Assembly (NCBI GenBank): GCA_019638025.1
Contig: JAHBUO010000001.1
Location: forward strand, 372,001-436,000
Direction of reading: 5' to 3'
DNA: 64,000 nt
Origin: Ignavibacteriaceae bacterium
GTDB taxonomy: Bacteria > Bacteroidota > Ignavibacteria > Ignavibacteriales > Ignavibacteriaceae
Part shown: piece by piece, positions 25,370 through 35,162 of the stretch
Layout: each line of letters begins with the position of its first letter
Numbering within the stretch: the first letter of the stretch is position 1
The notes under the pieces: model-generated
The model's input: the letters and a program-made list of their open reading frames with translations, nothing else
What the model was told of the DNA's origin: nothing
Databases searched by the model: none
Position numbers and translations under genes: made by a program

Positions 25370-26782
25370 ATGCAAAAATCAAATTTATTATTTGTTGTTA
25401 TCTTTTTACTGCTGAATATTGTAACGCACTCGCAAAGTAAATTTATTGGGAAATGGCTTGGTGAATTAGATGTTCACGGGACAAAGTTGCGAGTGGTATT
25501 TAATATTAGTGAGTCGGCAGAACAAGTATTAAAGGCAACTCTCGATAGCCCCGATCAATCGGCATTTGATATTCCTGTTTCAGAAATTTCTGCGAATGGA
25601 AATACGCTTCTTGTTAAAGTAAAAATGATTGGTGCCTCATACGAAGGAAATTTGGTTAACGATTCAACAATAGTTGGTGAATTTAATCAAGGCGGAATGT
25701 CATTTGATATTACATTCAAGAAAACTGATGTTGTAAAAGAAAAAGTAAAATATCAAGAACCAACAAAACCTTACCCATATAATGAAGAAGAAGTTAAGAT
25801 AGAAAACAAAGAGGCTAAAATTACACTTGCGGGAACTTTGACTTTCCCTAAAACAATCAAGAAGCATCCGGCAGTAATTCTTGTTTCCGGCTCCGGGCCA
25901 CAAGACAGAAACGAAGCTCTTCTTGGGCACAAACCATTTTTAGTACTTGCAGATTACTTAACACGATTAGGTTTTGTCGTTTTAAGATATGATGATAGAG
26001 GTGTTGCTCAATCAACGGGAGATTTTAGCAAGGCAACTAGTTTAGATTTTGTAACAGATGCTTTATCGGCAATAAAATATTTACAGACAAGAGAAGAGGT
26101 TGATATTGATAAAATTGGAATTATAGGTCACAGTGAAGGGGGACTGATTGCTCCTATTGCGGCATCTACGTCTGAAGAAGTGAAGTTTATTGTTTTGCTT
26201 GCAGGAACGGGAGTTACAGGAGAAGAAATTATTTATGAACAAACGAAAGCTATTAATAAATCCTCAGGTTTGTCTGAAGAGTTTATTCATGAATATGACC
26301 GATTTATACGAGAAATGTTACCAATAGTTATCAACGCAGGTGATGAAGAATCAGCACGTGTTCAGCTTAGAGAATATCTGAATAAACAATTGCAACAACT
26401 TAGTGATACTTTTAAGAGAGAAGCTCAATTAGATTCTTCATCAATCGAAATGACTATTCAGAGAAGTGTTAATCCTTGGTTTAGATTATTTCTAACTCTC
26501 GACCCCCAAGACTATCTAAAAAAAGTAAAAGTGCCTGTACTTGCAATTAACGGTTCTAAAGATATTCAAGTGATCCCATCTCAGAATCTACCCAAAATTG
26601 AAGAGGCATTAAAGGAATCGGGAAATAATGATTTTATAGTTATGGAATTAGAAGGACTTAATCATCTGTTTCAAAAATGTACAGCGTGTACTTTTGCTGA
26701 ATACTCAACGCTTGAAGAAACAATTTCCCCTGATGCGTTAAAGGTCGTCGGGGATTGGTTAAAAGAGCGATTTCTGAAGTAA
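25370..26782 (+). CDS. Secreted alpha/beta hydrolase with N-terminal beta domain
   Basis: A signal peptide (about 1-22), a small beta-rich N-domain at about 23-120 (KFIGKWLGELDVHGTKLRVV) and an alpha/beta hydrolase domain at about 140-470. The oxyanion loop SGSGPQDRNE, the elbow GHSEGG with Ser255, and EGLNHLFQ with the catalytic His are visible. This architecture occurs in the family of secreted or periplasmic hydrolases annotated as serine aminopeptidase-like. The substrate is unknown. It may be co-transcribed with the EVE gene; the link is only spatial. Confidence 0.8.
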   Translation: MQKSNLLFVVIFLLLNIVTHSQSKFIGKWLGELDVHGTKLRVVFNISESAEQVLKATLDSPDQSAFDIPVSEISANGNTLLVKVKMIGASYEGNLVNDSTIVGEFNQGGMSFDITFKKTDVVKEKVKYQEPTKPYPYNEEEVKIENKEAKITLAGTLTFPKTIKKHPAVILVSGSGPQDRNEALLGHKPFLVLADYLTRLGFVVLRYDDRGVAQSTGDFSKATSLDFVTDALSAIKYLQTREEVDIDKIGIIGHSEGGLIAPIAASTSEEVKFIVLLAGTGVTGEEIIYEQTKAINKSSGLSEEFIHEYDRFIREMLPIVINAGDEESARVQLREYLNKQLQQLSDTFKREAQLDSSSIEMTIQRSVNPWFRLFLTLDPQDYLKKVKVPVLAINGSKDIQVIPSQNLPKIEEALKESGNNDFIVMELEGLNHLFQKCTACTFAEYSTLEETISPDALKVVGDWLKERFLK

Positions 26783-26795
26783 TAAAAATTTCATG

Positions 26796-26816
26796 AATCT
26801 TTTACTATAAAAGATT
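26796..26816. terminator. Short AT-rich hairpin between convergent genes
   Basis: AATCTTTT / AAAAGATT with a 5-base loop lies between the hydrolase stop (26782) and the copA stop (26840). It has no GC in most of the stem, so it is a weak bidirectional terminator candidate. Confidence 0.3.
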
Positions 26817-26839
26817 AATTAGTGATACTGAATGAATTA

Positions 26840-29074
26840 TTAGAGTTTAGCTCGCTTTAATCTGAGTGAATTACTTACAACACTCACAGAACTGAACGCC
26901 ATTGCTGCAGCCGCAAACATTGGGTTCAGTAGTCCCAATGCTGCTATCGGAATACCTATTACATTATAAATAAATGCCCAGAAAAGATTTTGTTTGATTG
27001 TTTGTACGGTTTTCTTGGACAATTTTATTGCTTTAAGAAGAATATTCAAATCTCCTGAAATAATTGTAATATCAGAAGTTTCAACTGCAATATCTGTTCC
27101 TGTCCCCATTGCTATTCCGACATCTGCTAATGCAAGAGCTGGTGCATCATTTATCCCATCACCGACCATCGCAACTGTTTTGCCACTTTGTTGAAGCTCT
27201 TTTATTTTTAATCCTTTTTCGGTTGGTAATACTTGTGCAATCGTCTTATCAATTCCGGCAATTGAAGCAATATGATTCACGGTTTTTTCATTATCTCCGC
27301 TAAGCAAAATAACATCAAGTCCTTTATTCTTTAACTCTGAGATTACATATTTAGCTTCAGCTTTTATTGAATCGGCGATAGCAAAAATAGCTTCAACAAT
27401 GCCATCTATTGCAAGATAAACCGGAGTCTCTCCTCTTGAAGTAATTTGATTTACTTTAGAATCAAACTCATTAGCCCTTATACCAAAATCATCTAAGAGC
27501 TTTGTATCTCCGATTAAAATATTTTTATCATCAATTGATGCCCCGGCTCCTTTGCCTATATATGCAATAAATGAAGTTACATCGTAAGTAGGAATTCCTT
27601 TATCGAGACAGTATTTCACAATTGCTTTTGCCAAAGGGTGTTCTGATTTCCGTTCTACAGATGCTGCAAACGAAATTATTTCTTTTTCTCTATTAACATC
27701 TTTATAAAAAACTGATTGAACAATCGGTTCCCCAATGGTTAAAGTTCCGGTTTTATCAAAAACAATTGTATCAATTGAAGCTGATTTTTCTAAACTATCG
27801 GCATTCTTAATTAAAATTCCTTGAGATGCACCCAATCCTGTTCCGACCATTATCGCTGTAGGAGTTGCTAATCCCAAAGCGCAGGGACAAGCAATTATTA
27901 AGACAGCAATGAATTTTATCATCGCATCTGAGAATGGGGCTTCACCTAAGAAAAACCATAAAGCAAAAGTTATAATGGCAATTGAGATTACAACCGGAAC
28001 AAATACCGATGAAATTTTATCGGCAATTTTTTGAATTTCGGCTTTTGAATTTTGGGCATCCTCAACAAGTTTAATTACTTGTTGAAGCAGAGTATCTTTT
28101 CCGATTCCTGTTGCGGTGAAATTAAAACTTCCATTATTGTTGATAGTTCCCCCAACAACCCGATCACCTTCTTTCTTATCGATTGGCAAACTTTCTCCGG
28201 TTATCATGCTTTCGTTAACACTGCTCGCTCCCGAAATAATGATTCCGTCGACTGGAATTTTTTCACCGGGTTTAACAACAATTTCATCACCTAAAATCAA
28301 ACTTGAAATAGATACTTCACTTATAGTATTATTTCGCTTTACCGTTGCTGTTTTCGGTTGCAAACCAATCAAACTTTTAATAGCATCGTTTGTACTGCTT
28401 TTTGCTTTTGCCTCAAACATTTTTCCCATTAAAATTAATGTGATAATTGTTGTAGCAGTATCAAAGTAGACATGTTGTGAAGCACTGTGAATAGATAACC
28501 AATGAGGAAATAGAACAGCAATCAAACTATAGATATAAGCAGAACCGGTACCAACAGCAACTAGAGTGTTCATATCGACATTAAAAGATTTCAGTAATTT
28601 AACTGTTGTTGTAAAAAACCTCTTTCCAGAAGTGAACATTACAACAGTTGAGCCGAGAAGCAATAGTTTGTTTATGTCATCGAGAGGTAAAGGGAAAAGC
28701 TCTGCAACAGTTTCAAACATTGTGAGCATGCTGATAAACATTATCGGTAGAGCAAACCACAAACTGAAGAAAAATTCTTTGCGTAGTTCCAAATAATATT
28801 TTTGCTGAGGCGACATCTCGTCTTCAAGCGTAGATTCGCTTGTTTCTTTTGGGAGATGAAGGACATAGCCGGCATCGTCAATTTTATTGACTAAAGTGTT
28901 GAGATTAGTCTGTGAAGGTGAAAATGTAAATGTAACTTTTTCAGTAGCAAGATTTACTGAAACATCACTTACCCCTTCAACTTTTTTCATAGTTTTTTCA
29001 ACGCGAGCAACACAACTGGCGCAAGTCATTCCTTCAATAGGAAGGGTTAAAGTTATTGGAGTTACTGTTTTCAA
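26840..29074 (-). CDS. copA: Copper-translocating P-type ATPase CopA
   Basis: A P1B ATPase that exports Cu(I) from the cytoplasm. One heavy-metal-associated domain with MTCASC (Cys18, Cys21) is at the N-terminus, followed by eight membrane segments. The transport motif CPC is at 396-398, phosphorylation motif DKTGTLT at 440-446, the SEHPLA histidine-proline pair of the nucleotide domain, and the [12 protein letters not shown] hinge. The [14 protein letters not shown]-terminal segment carries the MxxSS-type Cu(I) signature. The 744 residues are typical. It lies 1 base after copZ, so the two are co-translated. No CueR-type regulator is next to them. Confidence 0.95.
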   Translation of the reverse strand: MKTVTPITLTLPIEGMTCASCVARVEKTMKKVEGVSDVSVNLATEKVTFTFSPSQTNLNTLVNKIDDAGYVLHLPKETSESTLEDEMSPQQKYYLELRKEFFFSLWFALPIMFISMLTMFETVAELFPLPLDDINKLLLLGSTVVMFTSGKRFFTTTVKLLKSFNVDMNTLVAVGTGSAYIYSLIAVLFPHWLSIHSASQHVYFDTATTIITLILMGKMFEAKAKSSTNDAIKSLIGLQPKTATVKRNNTISEVSISSLILGDEIVVKPGEKIPVDGIIISGASSVNESMITGESLPIDKKEGDRVVGGTINNNGSFNFTATGIGKDTLLQQVIKLVEDAQNSKAEIQKIADKISSVFVPVVISIAIITFALWFFLGEAPFSDAMIKFIAVLIIACPCALGLATPTAIMVGTGLGASQGILIKNADSLEKSASIDTIVFDKTGTLTIGEPIVQSVFYKDVNREKEIISFAASVERKSEHPLAKAIVKYCLDKGIPTYDVTSFIAYIGKGAGASIDDKNILIGDTKLLDDFGIRANEFDSKVNQITSRGETPVYLAIDGIVEAIFAIADSIKAEAKYVISELKNKGLDVILLSGDNEKTVNHIASIAGIDKTIAQVLPTEKGLKIKELQQSGKTVAMVGDGINDAPALALADVGIAMGTGTDIAVETSDITIISGDLNILLKAIKLSKKTVQTIKQNLFWAFIYNVIGIPIAALGLLNPMFAAAAMAFSSVSVVSNSLRLKRAKL

Positions 29075-29075
29075 A

Positions 29076-29282
29076 CTATTTCTGGATTACCTTAAAACCG
29101 GCTTCATCTATTGCTGAATATATAATTTCATCAGTTACTAATGATTCGTCATAGGTTACGTCAGCTTTGCCAATTTCAACATTATTGACAGTCAAGTTGT
29201 CTATCTTAGATAACTCCTTTTTTACAGCCATAACACAGTGACCACAGTTCATTCCTTCGATGAGAATTTCTTTTGATTGCAT
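29076..29282 (-). CDS. copZ: Copper chaperone CopZ (heavy-metal-associated domain)
   Basis: A 68-residue ferredoxin-like metallochaperone with the Cu(I)-binding motif MNCGHC at about 11-16 and the typical [14 protein letters not shown] strand pattern. It delivers Cu(I) to the CopA ATPase encoded 1 base downstream. An AAGGAAT ribosome site precedes the ATG. Confidence 0.92.
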   Translation of the reverse strand: MQSKEILIEGMNCGHCVMAVKKELSKIDNLTVNNVEIGKADVTYDESLVTDEIIYSAIDEAGFKVIQK

Positions 29283-29402
29283 ATTATTCCTTTAGATTAT
29301 GTCCATTCAAACCGTAAAATATTTTAAGTGGAACTTTTCATAAATCGACGGTTTGAGATATTGTTTAATTATAGTTACAATTTAGGTGTAAATTTTTGTT
29401 CT

Positions 29403-29798
29403 TTAATTTTGCTTTTGACGTTTTAATTCGCTTATTCTGACTATCACAAATGCAATTAATGCAAACACAAAAAAGAGAAGCAGCATCCACGCTATACTTT
29501 GTAGAGTCTCAATGATTGTGCGGAATATTTCGAGTATCCATCGCTCTTGATTCAATACTAAAATTGGAGAATCTTTTGTTTGCGGAGTAATATATTTTTC
29601 AAGTTGCCATATTCTTACACCGCCGGATATTCCAACTACAAAAATTGCAAAGATTATATAATTTGACCATGCAGAAGAAATCTCGTCGTTAATAATCCTT
29701 AGCAGAATTGAATTAAGCGATTTCTTAAACACCATCGTGATAATCAATGATGTTATAAAAGCGATTGCAAAAGTTACTGCTAATAATGATAATAGCAT
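29403..29798 (-). CDS. Uncharacterised membrane protein
   Basis: 131 residues with predicted membrane helices at about 3-25, 47-63 and 95-120. A hydrophilic part around TPQTKDSPILVLNQERW lies between helices 2 and 3. I do not recognise a family. It is 120 bases upstream of copZ on the same strand and divergent from the DUF4097 gene, so a link to copper handling is possible but unsupported by its residues: there is no Cys or Met cluster. Confidence 0.6.
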   Translation of the reverse strand: MLLSLLAVTFAIAFITSLIITMVFKKSLNSILLRIINDEISSAWSNYIIFAIFVVGISGGVRIWQLEKYITPQTKDSPILVLNQERWILEIFRTIIETLQSIAWMLLLFFVFALIAFVIVRISELKRQKQN

Positions 29799-29894
29799 GA
29801 TATCACCTTTTATTTGTTAGGTTCAAAAATAATCTATTATCGGTAACATTTGCAATGTATCATAAATTCAGTTATTTAACTAAAGGAGTTCATT

Positions 29895-30809
29895 ATGAAA
29901 ATATCAAAACCTTTTATTGCTGTCGGCATTTTTATCTTTGTGGGTATACTTACAGTTAATTCATTTGCTCAAAAAAATGATTTAAAAATTCTTCACGAAA
30001 AAACATTTCAAACATCATCTGACAAAACATTAAAAATTGATGCTACTGCCGGAGATATCAAAGTTACCTCGTGGGATAAAAATGAAGTCTATGTAAAAAT
30101 TATGGGGAATAAGAAAGCTGAAGAAAAAGTAGAGTTTTCGTTCAATTCTGATGATGAGGATATTCTTATTTCAGCAAAAAGAGAAACCGGATTTTGGGGA
30201 TGGTTCTCGGGCAATATTAGAATAAGATTTGAAATATTTGTCCCATCGAAGTATAATCTACGATTAAAGACTTCAGGTGGAGATATGAGCTTAAGTAATA
30301 TCGATGGAAAAATAAAACTTATGACTTCCGGTGGTGATTTGAGAATTATTGAATCTGTAGGCCCGATGGAAATATCAACTTCAGGAGGAGATATAGTCTT
30401 GAATAATTGTGTGGGAAAATTTCAATTAAAAACTTCGGGTGGAGATATTTCCGCAAAGAATATAAGAGGAAATATTTTAGCTTCTACTTCCGGTGGTGAT
30501 ATAAATCTTGTTGCTTCAGATTCACAAATTGAGGCTTCTACATCCGGTGGCGATGTGCGTGTTGATTATAGTGGTGAAAATCTTGGAATTTCTCTTTCTA
30601 CTTCGGGTGGCGATATTGTTCTAACTGTTCCGGATAATTTTGGTGCAAGAGCAGAATTATCAACTCTTGGGGGAGACATAAAATGTAATCTTCCTACAAA
30701 TAATGTTATAAAAATTACATCATCAAAATTTGAAGCCGATTTGAATGAAGGTGGGAAAACTATTAAGTGTAAAACTTCAGGCGGGGATATAAAAGTCTCT
30801 AAAAAATAG
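29895..30809 (+). CDS. DUF4097-family secreted beta-repeat protein
   Basis: A signal peptide (about 1-25) is followed by DUF4097-type beta-strand repeats. The motif TSGGD(I/M/L/V) recurs nine times, with one TLGGDI variant, every 15-30 residues between about 120 and 304, consistent with a right-handed parallel beta-helix in which each Thr-Ser-Gly-Gly forms a turn. This family is called adhesin-like, but its function is unknown. A strong ribosome site (AAAGGAG, 8 bases before ATG) is present. It is isolated between copper-related genes on the opposite strand. Confidence 0.85.
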   Translation: MKISKPFIAVGIFIFVGILTVNSFAQKNDLKILHEKTFQTSSDKTLKIDATAGDIKVTSWDKNEVYVKIMGNKKAEEKVEFSFNSDDEDILISAKRETGFWGWFSGNIRIRFEIFVPSKYNLRLKTSGGDMSLSNIDGKIKLMTSGGDLRIIESVGPMEISTSGGDIVLNNCVGKFQLKTSGGDISAKNIRGNILASTSGGDINLVASDSQIEASTSGGDVRVDYSGENLGISLSTSGGDIVLTVPDNFGARAELSTLGGDIKCNLPTNNVIKITSSKFEADLNEGGKTIKCKTSGGDIKVSKK

Positions 30810-30818
30810 GATTAAAAG

Positions 30819-30848
30819 GGGCTGTTATTTATGATTAGATAACAGCCC
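30819..30848 (-). terminator. Rho-independent terminator of the Sco/PCuAC/DUF192 operon
   Basis: A perfect 10-bp stem (GGGCTGTTAT / ATAACAGCCC) with a 10-base loop lies just beyond the DUF192 stop at 30854. On the minus strand the stem is followed by TTTTAAT; on the plus strand by a few A residues. It serves the minus operon best and may also stop the DUF4097 transcript. Confidence 0.75.
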
Positions 30849-30853
30849 AAAAT

Positions 30854-31366
30854 TCACCAACTTATTCTATCTCCGACTCCAATACCTTTTTTTTCAGAAT
30901 AGCCTGCATTAACCTCAACCACATATTGTGCCGGTTTTGAAGATCGATACTGTTCTAAGCTGAAGGGAACAGCGTTTTTATGAATGGTTACAATTTCTCG
31001 TTCAGAATTAATGAAAATTATATCGAGAGAAATTTTTGTCTCTTTCATCCAAAACGAGAGAGTATCTTGATATGGAAAAACAAAAAGCATCCCTTGGTTT
31101 TCTTCAAGTTTTTCTCGATTCATCAGACCACGTTGTCTATCATAGTCAGTATTTGCAAGCTCAACATCAATTTTTGATAGAACACGATAATCAGATGAAA
31201 TAAAATAAACTTCAGATTGTTTATTGAAATAAATTTTATTCTCCAAATCCTCTTTATCTTTAAAATTACTCACTGCTATAATAACCATTCCAATAAAAAG
31301 TACCCAGAGTGGAAGAATTTGCATCCATTTTTTTTGTTTAACATTTGCAGAATATTTTTTTATCAT
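30854..31366 (-). CDS. DUF192 domain protein, membrane-anchored
   Basis: A membrane anchor at about 17-35 precedes a DUF192 domain at about 60-170: ELANTDYDRQRGLMNREKL, GMLFVFP, SFWMKETKISLDIIFIN and YVVEVNAG. DUF192 proteins are small secreted or anchored beta-barrels of uncertain function. Here the gene is 6 bases after PCuAC and ends the operon aldehyde dehydrogenase-Sco-PCuAC-DUF192, so a part in copper delivery or the respiratory oxidase is a reasonable guess from position only. Confidence 0.85.
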   Translation of the reverse strand: MIKKYSANVKQKKWMQILPLWVLFIGMVIIAVSNFKDKEDLENKIYFNKQSEVYFISSDYRVLSKIDVELANTDYDRQRGLMNREKLEENQGMLFVFPYQDTLSFWMKETKISLDIIFINSEREIVTIHKNAVPFSLEQYRSSKPAQYVVEVNAGYSEKKGIGVGDRISW

Positions 31367-31372
31367 AATCTT

Positions 31373-31780
31373 TTACATTGTTCTTGCGAACCCTTTAATT
31401 TTAACTTCACCGGCTTGTTTAAAAAATAGCGTTAGCTCAACTTCTTCATTTGCATTAATATCTTTATTTAATCCGATAAGCATGATATGGTAACTCCTCG
31501 GTTTTAGATTAAAAGTTGAATTAGCCGGAATAACGATGTTCTGAATTTTTCGCATTCCCATTTTACCATCGATTTTATATGACTCATGTATCTCGGTAAT
31601 TTCAGCAACTTCTGATTTCACATCGTATAACGTATCTGCTTTATTCGTTTGATTCACTATATCAAAAAAGAAGGCGGTATTAGTTCCTTCTGCCGAAACT
31701 CTAACCCATTGTTTTTCGATAGTAAGTTTACTTTCTCCTTGAAGAAAGAAAATCACTAATAAAGTTAAAATAGTTTTCAT
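31373..31780 (-). CDS. Periplasmic copper chaperone PCu(A)C family
   Basis: A signal peptide (about 1-16) and a PCuAC beta-sandwich. The Cu(I)-binding pattern H-x10-M...H-x-M is visible: His near ITEIHESYKIDGKMGM (Met about 10 residues on) and RSYHIMLIGL. The family delivers Cu(I) to the CuA site of cytochrome oxidase, often with Sco. It directly abuts the Sco gene (no gap) and precedes DUF192 by 6 bases. Confidence 0.88.
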   Translation of the reverse strand: MKTILTLLVIFFLQGESKLTIEKQWVRVSAEGTNTAFFFDIVNQTNKADTLYDVKSEVAEITEIHESYKIDGKMGMRKIQNIVIPANSTFNLKPRSYHIMLIGLNKDINANEEVELTLFFKQAGEVKIKGFARTM

Positions 31781-32377
31781 TTAATCCTCTAATGATTTTA
31801 TGTCGTTAATTATTTCTTTAATATCTACTGAAGTACCAACATATTCCTTTCGCAAACGGTTCCGCTGGTCAACTAAAGCGATTCTATCTGTGTGAGTAAA
31901 AAAATATGATTTACTTCCGTCTTTAAGATACGTAGTATCGCTTGATACTGCTACAATTTCCATCTCTTTTGTTAATGAAAGAACAGTATCTCTTTCGCCT
32001 GTTAAAAATTTCCAATTTGAATAATCGATGTTTCTCATTTTTCCGAATTTCTTTAATAATGAGGGAGTATCTCTATCGGGATCAAAAGAAATTGCTGCAA
32101 ATTCAATGTTATTCATACCTTGTTTAGAAGCTTCGGATTGTATCATCTGCATATTGTGAACGGTTATCGGACAAATATCAGGACAGTGAGTAAAGATAAA
32201 TCCCACAACTAATATTTTCCCTTCATAAAAATTTGGAAATGTAATGCTTGAGCTGTCATGGTCAACTAAACTATAAGTTTTATAGCCGATATAATCTTCA
32301 CGAGGTAAATTGTTTTTGCATCCATTTATTAAAATTATAATTATAATGAAAATAGAGATAAGAATTTTATTTATCAT
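31781..32377 (-). CDS. SCO1/SenC family lipoprotein (copper metallochaperone)
   Basis: A lipobox LINGC places the lipidated cysteine at residue 20. The thioredoxin-like Sco domain has the copper ligands Cys65 and Cys69 in CPDIC, with the distal His162 in FFTHTD. Sco proteins mature the CuA centre of cytochrome c oxidase or act as thiol-disulfide proteins. It overlaps the aldehyde dehydrogenase gene by 11 bases and abuts PCuAC, forming a four-gene operon. Confidence 0.92.
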   Translation of the reverse strand: MINKILISIFIIIIILINGCKNNLPREDYIGYKTYSLVDHDSSSITFPNFYEGKILVVGFIFTHCPDICPITVHNMQMIQSEASKQGMNNIEFAAISFDPDRDTPSLLKKFGKMRNIDYSNWKFLTGERDTVLSLTKEMEIVAVSSDTTYLKDGSKSYFFTHTDRIALVDQRNRLRKEYVGTSVDIKEIINDIKSLED

Positions 32378-33956
32378 CTGTAAAGCTCCTCAAAAATACT
32401 TTTATAAGTTTAATTAATCCGTTTGCTCGAAGAAAGAAGTCTTTGCTGTAAAGAAGTTGCATTGCTCCTTTAAGTCCATCATAAACTGATTTATTGTAAG
32501 GATACCACCACATATTTCGTTTTCTGAGAGGGAGTAAATCATCAATTACAACACGAGGCTGTGTCATAGCTTCGAGTCCCAAATAGCTGTGAGTTCTTCC
32601 GGTACCGGATAATTTGAATCCGCCCCAAGGAGTTTCAGCCAAACCATGACTCATAAGATGGTCATTAATCATAACTGCACCGACTTGAAGTTTGGCGGCA
32701 ATTGATTTTCCAAGCTTTGAATCTCTTGTCCAAACAGATGCCGTTAATCCAAGATAAGAATCGTTGGTTTTTTCAATAGCTTCATCAATGGAAGAAACTT
32801 TTTGAATAGCTAAAACAGGACCAAATGTTTCATCCAGCATTGTAATCATATCGTTATTACATTGCTCTATTATAGTTGGTTGATGAAAACTACCTCCATC
32901 GGTTAAATTACCTCGTGAAGTTTTTACTCCCCCTTTTTTAATTGCATCGTTAACGTGATTTTTAATCGTCTCAAGTTGTTGAGTTGTTGTTATTGCGCCG
33001 ATGTCATAATCAAAACTGTTTCCGTTGCCGACCCTAAGTTTACCTAGTTTATTTTTTAATATCGAAAGAAACTCATCATAAATTTTCTCTTCAACATAAA
33101 TACGCTCAATACCTGCGCAAGATTGACCGGCGTTTGAAAATCCTCCCCAAAGAGCACCGTTTGCAGCTTGAGATAAATCGGCATCATTACAAACAATCAT
33201 TGCATCATTTCCACCGAGTTCTAATGAAAGTGGAAATAATTTTTCAGAAGCCTTTTTAGCAAGTATTTTCCCAACAGCAACCGAGCCGGTGAAAAAAAGT
33301 TTATCGATGCCGGAATCTATAAAAGCGTCACCGGCTAAACTCCCGGGTATATTTACAAAGGTGAAAACCCCGTTTGGAAATTGTGATTCTTGAATTGCAC
33401 GATTAATAATTTTCCCGACTTCTAAAGTTTGTGATGCAGTTTTTAAAATAACAGCATTTCCGGAAATTAATGCCATTGCGATTTCATGCATCGGAATTGC
33501 AAATGGATAATTCCAAGGACTTATAATTCCAATTATACCGTAAGGAACTCTATCAACATAAGAGCGTTTATTAATCGTAAGAATAGAACCTGCTTTGAGA
33601 TGTTTTCGTTTTAAGATTTGGGAAGCATTTTTTGCATAGTAATTTATAGCCATTGCAGAGGAAAGAACTTCGGTTGTCATTGCATCAACTCTTGTTTTTC
33701 CGTTATCCTTTGAAATTATTTCTGAAATTTCATCGGCATTATCAACAATGAAATCACGAAGTTTTAACAGATAGTCTTTTCGTTTTTCGAAACCGATTTC
33801 AGCCCATTCTTTTTGAGCGATTCGTGCTTTTGTCACTGCTTCTTGAAGAGTTTTAATATCGTCTTCTTTGGTTTTTCCGATTATCTCGCCTGTTGCGGGG
33901 TTGTAAGAGATTGTCTCTCTAATCGATGAAGGTGTGGGTTTTTCTATATTGCTCAT
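32367..33956 (-). CDS. NAD(P)-dependent aldehyde dehydrogenase
   Basis: A 529-residue aldehyde dehydrogenase. Catalytic Cys280 sits in NAGQSCAG and Glu246 in LELGGND; the Rossmann signature FFTGSVAVGK is at 221-230 and PWNYPFAIP at 148-156. The C-terminal 40 residues after MWWYPYNKS extend beyond the usual core and are hydrophobic-basic, which may allow membrane association. The family member resembles membrane-linked long-chain or coniferyl-type aldehyde dehydrogenases; substrate is not deducible. It is the first gene of the Sco-PCuAC-DUF192 operon, with an 11-base overlap with sco. Confidence 0.88.
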   Translation of the reverse strand: MSNIEKPTPSSIRETISYNPATGEIIGKTKEDDIKTLQEAVTKARIAQKEWAEIGFEKRKDYLLKLRDFIVDNADEISEIISKDNGKTRVDAMTTEVLSSAMAINYYAKNASQILKRKHLKAGSILTINKRSYVDRVPYGIIGIISPWNYPFAIPMHEIAMALISGNAVILKTASQTLEVGKIINRAIQESQFPNGVFTFVNIPGSLAGDAFIDSGIDKLFFTGSVAVGKILAKKASEKLFPLSLELGGNDAMIVCNDADLSQAANGALWGGFSNAGQSCAGIERIYVEEKIYDEFLSILKNKLGKLRVGNGNSFDYDIGAITTTQQLETIKNHVNDAIKKGGVKTSRGNLTDGGSFHQPTIIEQCNNDMITMLDETFGPVLAIQKVSSIDEAIEKTNDSYLGLTASVWTRDSKLGKSIAAKLQVGAVMINDHLMSHGLAETPWGGFKLSGTGRTHSYLGLEAMTQPRVVIDDLLPLRKRNMWWYPYNKSVYDGLKGAMQLLYSKDFFLRANGLIKLIKVFLRSFTDDK

Positions 33957-34040
33957 GTTAATTCAAATTGTTTCAAAATAGCATTAGCAAAATAGATAAA
34001 AGTTTTAATAGTATCAGCGCAAATGTACTATTGTAGCTCT

Positions 34041-34619
34041 TTAAGGATGCTTAACCTGTTCTGATAACATTGAAATTGCTTTAGTTAACCGATTGAGACG
34101 TGTTTCTTCTTTCTTTGCTGATTCAATCCATCGGACATATTCTTTTTGATGAGTATAAGAAAGCTTATTAAAAAAATCTTCTTCGGTTTTATGTTTCTTA
34201 AGTAATTGTTTAAAGTCTTTGGGAAGTTCTATAGTTCGTTTTTCTTTTTTAACATCTTCTTTTTTCAGATTAACTGCCAGCTTTATGTATTCAATAAATT
34301 GTTTGTCGTTTATTTCCTTGAGCGTTGAAATTTTAATTGACCTCATGCTTTGAGCATCACAATCAGCGAAAAGATTATATTTATCCTCTATTAAAGCGCC
34401 ATTAAAAAATGTAAACGAAACATGATTTTTAAAAGCACCGAGTGCGCAAACCATTTCTTTCTTTGAATAAACCGGAAAACTCCACTTAAACTCTTCGGTG
34501 AAATCTTTGTCAGCCTTAAATATTAATTCACGAAACTTTAAACAAGCATCAAGTTGAAAACCGGTAAGTTTTGAGAAAAATACTTTTACTTTTTCATTTT
34601 GAATTGATGGAATAGGCAT
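34041..34619 (-). CDS. YdeI/OmpD-associated family protein with DUF1801-like domain
   Basis: The start is placed at 34619 (MPIPSIQ) because a strong ribosome site GGAGGTGAT directly precedes it; a longer frame to 34685 would overlap the upstream gene. Residues about 15-115 form a DUF1801-like fold (FKWSFPVYSKKEMVCALGAFKNHVSF in part), and about 120-192 the YdeI/OmdA helical region (LPKDFKQLLKKH, FNKLSYTHQKEYVRWIESAK). Family members are small cytoplasmic proteins; the role is not settled. Confidence 0.8.
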   Translation of the reverse strand: MPIPSIQNEKVKVFFSKLTGFQLDACLKFRELIFKADKDFTEEFKWSFPVYSKKEMVCALGAFKNHVSFTFFNGALIEDKYNLFADCDAQSMRSIKISTLKEINDKQFIEYIKLAVNLKKEDVKKEKRTIELPKDFKQLLKKHKTEEDFFNKLSYTHQKEYVRWIESAKKEETRLNRLTKAISMLSEQVKHP

Positions 34620-34638
34620 AATCACCTCCGAGATTCTT

Positions 34639-34998
34639 TTAATTTGTAAGTTCCTCAAGATTTTCAATTGGATAATCCGAAGCATCTTTTATATAGCCAT
34701 CCTTCACTAAATCAAGATACGAGCGATAAATAACAATAGAAACTTCTGTCGATAAATAATAGCCCGTCGCTTCAACTTTAACACCATTTATTTCTTTGGA
34801 AACTTTCACTATGGAAATTAATTTACTTTTGTCTATAAGTTTATGATCAAATTTTGCACGTTTATCTTTAAGATTTTTCAGCCCGTACTGAATACCTTTT
34901 TTAGCGTTGAGATGAGCAGTTGTAATTTCATCTTCCATCGAAGAAGCTTGACCTAAAACAGGAGTCAATAATAACAAAAAGAGCAATAAAAACTTCAT
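34639..34998 (-). CDS. Small secreted hypothetical protein
   Basis: 119 residues with a clear signal peptide (about 1-18, cleavage near GQAS). The mature part has no family I recognise: a Lys-rich stretch (LKDKRAKFDHKLIDKSKL) then a beta-like VKVSKEINGVKVEATGYYLS segment. It ends 19 bases before the YdeI-like gene start and is probably co-transcribed with it. Confidence 0.6.
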   Translation of the reverse strand: MKFLLLFLLLLTPVLGQASSMEDEITTAHLNAKKGIQYGLKNLKDKRAKFDHKLIDKSKLISIVKVSKEINGVKVEATGYYLSTEVSIVIYRSYLDLVKDGYIKDASDYPIENLEELTN

Positions 34999-35162
34999 TA
35001 TATAGCCTCATATATTTAATGAATATTCACAGTTCAATTTTCAAATTGTATTTGAAATAGTCAAGTGATGAAGCGCACAAACGAATCAAAGTTATTTTAA
35101 GAGATTTAAATAAAAATCAATATTTTGGTAAACATAAGTTTTAGATAATTAGTGAAGTATAA

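Noticed and set aside
28116..28469. 117-residue plus-strand frame antisense to copA
   Set aside because: It is inside the conserved ATPase coding region and its sequence is a reverse reading of membrane segments.
34620..34685. Longer N-terminus of the YdeI-like protein
   Set aside because: It would overlap the upstream gene, and the strong ribosome site GGAGGTGAT sits directly before the later ATG at 34619.
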